A stretch of 64,000 bases of DNA from Platerodrilus igneus. Lineage: Eukaryota; Arthropoda; Insecta; Coleoptera; Lycidae. Position numbers and translations under genes: made by a program. The notes beneath the pieces were generated by a model. The model was not told the DNA's origin and did not search any database. It was given only the letters and a program-made list of their open reading frames with translations. Every line of letters begins with the position of its first letter. Within the stretch, counting starts at the first letter, position 1. This document shows, piece after piece, positions 58,166 through 64,000 of this stretch. The stretch is taken from the NCBI GenBank assembly GCA_036346225.1, contig JARFIW010000831.1:3534001-3598000 (forward strand), given 5' to 3'.

Positions 58166-58560
58166 GACTGTAGTGCTCCGAGAGCATAATGGTTCTTTTA
58201 TGTAAAAAATTCAACACTAAATGATCGCACACGATCATGTTAAAGTCTCGCTCACTTTCCACATTATAATATATATCGCTACCGTGAAAATATCTTAAGA
58301 CTTCCTCGGGAGGCTTCAGGTCTGCAAAACTATCAAAGTATATCACTGTATTGGCCCTTTTTTATAACCGACCCAATGCGTGCCCGGACCGGATCCATCG
58401 TCTAAATTTATAATGCCACTTTCGTTTCGCCACGGCGGTGCTAAGCCTCCGTCGCGTCTTTTTAGCGGCAACTCGTCTCCCATGTACATGCCTCTAAAAT
58501 ACAAAACACCTTTAGCATATATTCCTCGACACCGTCGTAGTCATCAGTTTTTTGTATCCC
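58158..58560 (-). pseudogene. Adenain-like cysteine protease
   Basis: The N-terminal part in one frame (about 58530-58352) has YFRGMYMGDELP and GPGTHWVGYKK, which supplies the catalytic His. A frameshift near 58350 leads to the C-terminal part (58346-58158): IYFDSFADLKPPEEV, then VCDHLVLNFL, in which the Cys corresponds to the nucleophile. The usual Gly after that Cys is Asp here, and a second Cys is absent. In this protease family the enzyme matures capsid proteins. It lies between the PLA2/basic protein and penton genes, overlapping the latter's start. Confidence 0.78.
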
Positions 58561-59544
58561 CCGAATAAGGTTTTAAGTACAAGGCGCTACCTTTCTTGTG
58601 AGGCTTTAAATACAATCCGTCGCCGACTTTTTTCTCTTCCATGGCTCTGTTGTGGCGCGCAGTCTCGTGGAAATACCTCTTTACATTTTTAGCCGAATTA
58701 ATGGCGTTTGCAACGCTCGACGCTCCGCCGGCCAGTGCTCCGAGCGCCGAAAGACCTGCAAATATCGGAATCAAGGGTAGTAAACCACCTCGCTTGGGCA
58801 CCGGTATTATGCGCGGCACTTTAATATTCGAGCGACCTACCATCTTGTTGACTATAATTTTTGCTGCATTTATCGCGCTCGAAATGAGATGATTATGCGA
58901 AGCTTCGCTGTGCCGTTTACTCTTGATGCTTTGTTTTCTGATTTCTTTAGATATTTTACTTATAAGACCGCCTCTGAAGGAGCATTTTCTACCGGTGTTG
59001 CCGTTATTGTCTTTGGATTTCCCCGAGCATCGACATACTCGACGTCGTCCTCGTCGTTTTTGTCGTCGTCGTCGCTGTCGACGATCCAGTTTCACAACCA
59101 TTTTCTTTTCTATTTCCATTTCTAGTTTGCGTTTCGCTTTCATTGCAGCTGTTACGCCCAACGCTGCGAGCTTCTCGGACCACTTAGAATCTTTGGCCTT
59201 GACTCACCACTAAGCCGCTTTTGCAAGACCTTGTCGGTCTCGTGCCTGCGCTCCACGTCTTTGTGATGCGAATACGTAATGTCGTGCTGCTTGCACGCTT
59301 CAACTAGAGGATTAATACTTTTGTCTCCGCGGTTTAAACGCTTTTGCAGCCTGGTCCCGGGCCCGCAGAAGTTATGACCAGGAAGGTGCAGTTTGAAAGG
59401 CAATTTATTTAAGAGGTTGTTGAACAACGCTTCAACCCCCGTGTACCAACATTGACTAACATCTCTCTTGCAATAACGTAACAATTTAAATATATATATT
59501 GCTGTGGATCGTGGACTTACACTTTGGCTCTCCCTAAAAATCAT
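58544..59544 (-). pseudogene. Parvovirus-type PLA2 domain joined to a basic, Gly-rich (adenovirus pX-like) capsid-associated protein
   Basis: The first frame (59544-59152, 130 codons) carries a phospholipase A2-like domain: LPGHNFCGPGTRL at residues 54-66 and CKQHDITY at 84-91 with the His-Asp dyad (87-88). The second frame (59161-58544, with related coding starting near 59215) has an Arg-rich stretch (residues 25-45), a Gly/Ala/Leu-rich hydrophobic segment (LIPIFAGLSALGALAGG, about 127-145), and two LYLKP repeats near the C-terminus (GLYLKPHKKG, ALYLKPYSG). The overlap and the open sequence before 59161 suggest one ancestral gene split by a frameshift near 59200. In related elements such proteins are thought to help membrane penetration and core packaging. 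Confidence 0.75.
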
Positions 59545-61600
59545 TCAAGCCCCAACGTTGGTCCGTCATAAGATTGCTGTGAATCGTGGACCTAATGGTT
59601 TGACATCGCCAGTGTGTCAACACTGATTTTCAAAACTTAAAATTTTTGAACAAAAAAAAATTTCTTACCCTGATTTCTGCTTCAAAATATCTTCAGCAGC
59701 TTCCCTGGATAGCTCAGCTGTGCTTCTGGTCGGATACCTAAATTTACAATCGTTCTTCCTTCCCACTCGCACACCATTCAATAAAACCAAATAATACAAC
59801 AACCATATCATCTTTTATTTACGCTATTTACAGCCAAATTATTCACAGGTATACACAGTTTGGTACACTAATTACAACTCAATAAGTGATATGTTTCAAA
59901 GTCCTTGTTTTAAATTATTATTTGCAAACACATTTAATACAATATGAGTAGATGGGCCTCAAATAATACCCTATATTTATTGCACACTGGAGTATGGTAA
60001 GCTCATAATAACCCAGTTTATTAATGTATGCCTTTTACCTTGCATAAAATTACTACAGAACTAATAAACCCATGTACCCCTAACAATCCAATTTATATTC
60101 ATAACAAAATTCAATAAGTTTTTAATACACCCTTCTTTCAATAATTTAAATAACCCCAATAATTCTCCAGTACACGTATCTTGCGTTAATAACTATAAAT
60201 AACTCACTCACTCACACATCACCAAAATAATACCAAAAGTTTATCAGATAACAGAAAATTTAAATAAGTTACCTGGAGAATGCTTCAAGCCTCCATCCCT
60301 TCAGATGATAATTTTCAGAACCCCTCGGCTTCGTGATTATGCGCTCTGCTCCTCCACATATTCATAGATGAAAACCTCAATATCACCAAGCATTGCTTCA
60401 AAATACCATTCCATAACAGCATACAAACTCACGTATATTATGCGTCTATTTATTGATTTACTAGCCTGGTATAGTAGCAATTGGACCTCTGTTAATTTGA
60501 TTTTCACTACACTACTCGTATCTTTACGTTAACAACTAGAAGGTCATAACTACCAATTTGTAAGTGCTAGCAGTACATTTGCGGTATAATGAATATATTT
60601 AATACTCACAAAACTCACCTATAACGTCGGTCTATCGTTGTAAGTAGTTAAAAGCGATGACAATAAAAGAGAAAGCTCCTAATTCTCTCAGAGTATTTAT
60701 ATCTTTAAAAATGCCACCTCTAGGCCACACTTCACGCGAAAAACTTATTTTAAAATAACACTTCTGCAAATTTTTATATAACCGACTTAAAGCTTCCAGA
60801 AATTTACTTCGTGGACACGCCGTATAATCCGAAAATCGCTTTTACCTGTCGCATGCTCGTCAGTTTGTAAAACTATCTGTTTCAACCAATGACACTATTT
60901 CGTGTCGTCATGAAACTCCGCCTGTAATATTTTTATCTCTGTCCTATGCATATTTGATGTCGCGGTTCAAACCCCACTTGAGTTGTAAAAAATCGATATT
61001 GCTGACAGCGTCACATCACTCAACGTGGATTCAGTACGTGCGTTTTGAAAACCAATGCTTTTATATCCGTCTCTATCTGTAGCATATTACTGATCGTGCA
61101 TCTCCTCTACTCTTTAAGAAACTTTGTTCGCTTGTTATTCGAAGCCACTGACGGCTGAACACTATTTTCAATGAAGCCCGCTTTATTATGCAGATAATTT
61201 CAAAGAAGGTAACCTTTTAAACATGCAGGTGTTCTTAATTATAGACCGTTTAAAACAACAATTCTTGGAGTCTATATTTTACGGTATCCGATATAACTGA
61301 CGTCCTTGTTTGTTACCAAGCAACCTTTTGCCTTGGGATTATCGATTTTCTTTACCCTGGTGTGTTTTCCAATGCTATTACACGTTGAATTAAAATAAAT
61401 TAAATTAATTATGCGTTTCTATTTGTTTTTTAAAACTGGTTTTCTTTATGTACTAACTTTTCAATCATTACTTATAAAATTACGTCAATACTTGTCCGTT
61501 TAAATTAAATAAATTTTGCGCGTAAATAGTTTGTTCGTTTCTCTATACAGGGTGTTTGAAATTGCATTGCTTACCCCAAATTTAACCCTTTGAATCCATT

Positions 61601-61604
<4 letters not shown>
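59545..61604. other. Non-coding or unassigned, upstream of the viral block
   Basis: No clear viral gene. A 21-bp imperfect direct repeat (TTGCTGTGGATCGTGGACTTA at about 59500 and TTGCTGTGAATCGTGGACCTA at about 59574) spans the start of the PLA2 gene. A TATACAGGGTGTTTGAAATTG motif near 61545 resembles a mobile-element end. Confidence 0.4.
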
Positions 61605-61631
<27 letters not shown>

Positions 61632-61632
61632 T
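61605..61632. repeat. (AT)n microsatellite
   Basis: Uninterrupted alternating AT of about 28 bases. Confidence 0.9.
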
Positions 61633-63350
61633 GATATGATAACGCCGTATTCGGTGTTATGACTTTTTCTATAACTCCACCGCTCTGTGTTTTCAAATCA
61701 AAATTACTCTTACTAATTTTATTATTACGCCACGGCTAGCCCTTTATAATCTACACAGAGTGCAGCACAACGTTACGATGATCAATTTTTTTCTTCTCCA
61801 CCCCTTTATGATTACCTATTTGTTTGAATTTATAAAACAAAGTCCATTAATTTCATATAATGAAATGAAATATTATTTACAAGTTTCGAAAAGTATTAAA
61901 ATACACCCTTCAATCAATCAATATCATATGTATCATTTATCCCAAAATTTATATGCTTTGAAATAAATCTAAAGTCACCAAAACCATCCTCTTTTTACCA
62001 AAGAGACCTGGAACGTTCTGGACCCCTTTATAATATTTTACGTAAGTTTAACGTATGCAATGTTTGTTGTTGACTTTATCACAAGTTTATATAAATTGAA
62101 TAAATTCAGTATTGAAATTTAAATAAAAAAATATCTTAAAACTAATTAGATCTGACCTGTTACAGGTTGATCTGGTTGTGAATCAACAGCCCTTTGTTGT
62201 CCTCATTCGTGTATCACTGCTCTGTTCAGTTGAACCCCTCGTTTTCCATAAATTATTTCGTGCTTCTTTATTTTATTTGCATTGAATCTCGCAACTCAAA
62301 ATTGTACCAGAATTGTACCAAAATCGTCGACGCTGATTTGAAATATTATATTATTGACCCAGATTTGAATTATTCTCATTAATACATTTGAAATATTCCT
62401 ATCGCCCAATTCGAAATATTATATCAATCCATTTAAAATACCCCCACATTCGAATTATCATCAACACAATTAAATTATAATATCTATCCACTCGAATTTG
62501 AATTATTGTCATCACATTCGAAATATCCACACATTTTAAATGTTATACCATCAATTAGAAGCCCTTAAACGGCAAAAGAAGTCTTCATAATTGTTGCACT
62601 TATTTGTCACTATAACGTACTTGATATTTTATTATAATTACGCGTGACCTTCTGATTAGCAGTGACGCAGCTTTGCCGTGCCTGAGTTTAAACTGACTCG
62701 TCTTATCATTGCTCGGTGTTAAATATAGGCTGTTCCCACTTCCATGTGGGCTGGGTTTTCAACAAGTCTTGTAGATATCTTAACCAATCAGGTTTTTGTA
62801 TTTCCTGTATTTTGAAGTGGTTTCTGATAAATATATTTGGTTTTCCGTGTAATGGTGTTTGCTTGATACCTTATTATTCGCTATCTTGACCATACGCTGT
62901 TTTGTTTAGATATTTATTATTTAGATATTATTTTCCATAATTAAACAAAATAAATGATGTAACCTTCATTCCACTTTTGTTTATGTATTTTTGAAACTGC
63001 GTTTACTTATCAAAATGTTTATTGTAATTGCGTAAAGCTTTGTTAGATTTTATCTCTTATCTTAGTATTATATTATAACTAATTAGAACACTTCTCAACG
63101 GGTGTTTAATTACATGCGCTATCATTTCTTTTGACTAAGCGTACTTTTACTAAAAGATATTCTTACTTTGCATTACTTAAAATTAATAAAGGTTTATATA
63201 CCGAGTGTTGAATACTTGTTATTTACCTAATGCATAAATTACCTATTTTCCTGCTAAATAAATGCAGTTTTCTGCTTCTTATCGCAATTTATGGTTACTC
63301 CACGACCCTTGCTATTCAATACATCCCTAAACAACCCCTTATCACAGCAA
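61633..63350. other. Non-coding, with degenerate TTCGAAATAT-type repeats
   Basis: No supported gene. At about 62380-62540 the motif (A/C)TTCGAA(A/T)TAT recurs five or six times at irregular 25-40 base spacing. Confidence 0.4.
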
Positions 63351-63375
63351 TATATATATATATATATATATATAA
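63351..63375. repeat. (TA)n microsatellite
   Basis: Alternating TA of about 25 bases. Confidence 0.9.
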
Positions 63376-63414
63376 ATAACTGAATACAAAGTAAATTTTA
63401 TTTACAAAAAAGGA

Positions 63415-63979
63415 TCATAAGCTGTCTTTAAAATACAAAAGTTTCATTTCGACATTTAAATTCTTTTGATATAAACATAATACGTCATCGACAATTTTGT
63501 GAGGGAAATGGCGCGTGATTTCTAACAAGCCGAGTCTGTTGGTATCGTAAAGAACGTTTAGGGCACTTAGGGATGGATTTCCAAATACGTATTCGCTTAT
63601 CATCTCGACTCGACATAAGATTTGATCCTGCATGTTGGAATAAAGTCCAGCATTCACGGGGCCGCCTTCACATCCATCGCCGTCGCTGCTCTTGCACCTG
63701 TTTGGGAAAGCAAGTGGTGACACACTCTATATTTCTATCGTAAAACTCTTGAAAATCTTGTCCTCTCAATATTTCTAATTTGAGCATTATAAGCGGCGCT
63801 AGAGTAAACACTTTTGCAAATTCTTTGCGGGAGCGAGAAATTCGCGCAATATTGTATTCGGAGCTTATTGATTCTAATGCGGCGAGAGCCGCAGCAGTTT
63901 TTTGCACCTCCACTCTATGAATAGACTTGTATTCGTCTTTAAATTCCACTTCCAAGTATCCGTCGATCGTCTGATGCAT
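63415..63979 (-). pseudogene. Unidentified gene, possibly part of the viral element
   Basis: Two overlapping minus frames read as one protein: residues from ATG 63979 (MHQTIDGYLEVEFKDEYK..., FTLAPLIMLKLEILRGQDF, CVTTCFPKQ) and, after a shift near 63690, a second part (VNAGLYSNMQDQILCRVEM, LNVLYDTNRLGLLEITRHF) ending at 63415. About 185 codons in total. The sequence is well-formed, without membrane segment or recognised catalytic motif. Strand and G+C-richer composition agree with the viral block 4 kb away. It may instead be a host gene or a fragment of another element; I do not recognise the family. The start may lie further upstream, beyond the window. Confidence 0.5.
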
Positions 63980-64000
63980 TTCACGCCTCCAGTGCCATAC

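Larger units (their letters stand above)
56051..59544 (-). mobile_element. Endogenous adintovirus/Polinton-like structural gene block
   Basis: Five minus-strand genes in tight order with short gaps or overlaps: PLA2/basic protein, adenain-like protease, penton-like protein, small basic protein, double-jelly-roll capsid protein. This combination is known from adintoviruses and Polinton-type elements. The block is visibly richer in G+C and CpG-containing codons than its AT-rich flanks. All genes are disrupted. No terminal repeats, DNA polymerase B, integrase or FtsK-type ATPase were seen, so only the morphogenesis module survives in this window. Confidence 0.82.

Noticed and set aside
58380..59213. 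Plus-strand open frames opposite the viral block
   Set aside because: They are antisense to recognisable viral genes and have no motifs of their own.
62380..62540. A CRISPR-like or satellite array
   Set aside because: The TTCGAAATAT motif recurs irregularly with degenerate units, compatible with AT-rich drift.

Overview
The window is AT-rich arthropod (probably insect) genomic DNA made almost entirely of nested, decayed mobile elements, plus a fossil of a virus-like element. The evidence for an arthropod is BEL/Pao elements with tRNA-Tyr-type primer sites, an env-bearing errantivirus-like Gypsy element with AGTTA...TAACT ends, a tRNA-derived SINE and an adintovirus/Polinton-like late-gene block. 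I could not identify a species, and I see no intact host gene. No bacterial feature, rRNA, functional tRNA gene or CRISPR array was seen.

Positions 1-27785 are one story. A LINE was hit by a BEL/Pao element (BEL-A, 5-bp target duplication GTGGT/ATGGT). The BEL-A 3' LTR was then hit by a two-zinc-knuckle Gypsy element (Gypsy-A, duplication CTGCT). The composite now exists as two copies in opposite orientation: a left arm at 1-8987 and a right arm at 10020-27785. A fragment of a conserved arthropod protein family lies at the junction (about 9000-9658). Each arm carries its own later insertions: a solo LTR (4948-6409) on the left, and a second, young BEL element (BEL-B, 12558-19115) and a 1.97-kb LTR-like insert (23988-25960) on the right. 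The right arm ends at 27785 against a third BEL relic (BEL-C, to about 31380).

Positions 31620-41920 hold a complete but dead errantivirus-like element: two LTRs of about 545 bp, 4-bp duplication CGCG, gag, pol and env. It was itself invaded by a solo LTR (34303-35646), a fold-back element (38048-38382) and a SINE (39568-39864).

Positions 42000-56050 are non-coding DNA with LTR-like repeats, LINE tails, microsatellites and a hairpin.

Positions 56051-59544, minus strand, contain the most unusual block: a compact cluster in the order PLA2/basic Gly-rich protein, adenain-like cysteine protease, penton-like minor capsid protein, small basic protein, double-jelly-roll major capsid protein. All genes are broken by stops or frameshifts, or are truncated. 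This is the structural module of an endogenous adintovirus/Polinton-like virus. A further unrecognised minus-strand gene of similar base composition (63415-63979) may belong to it. No polymerase, integrase, packaging ATPase or terminal repeats of that element are visible in the window.
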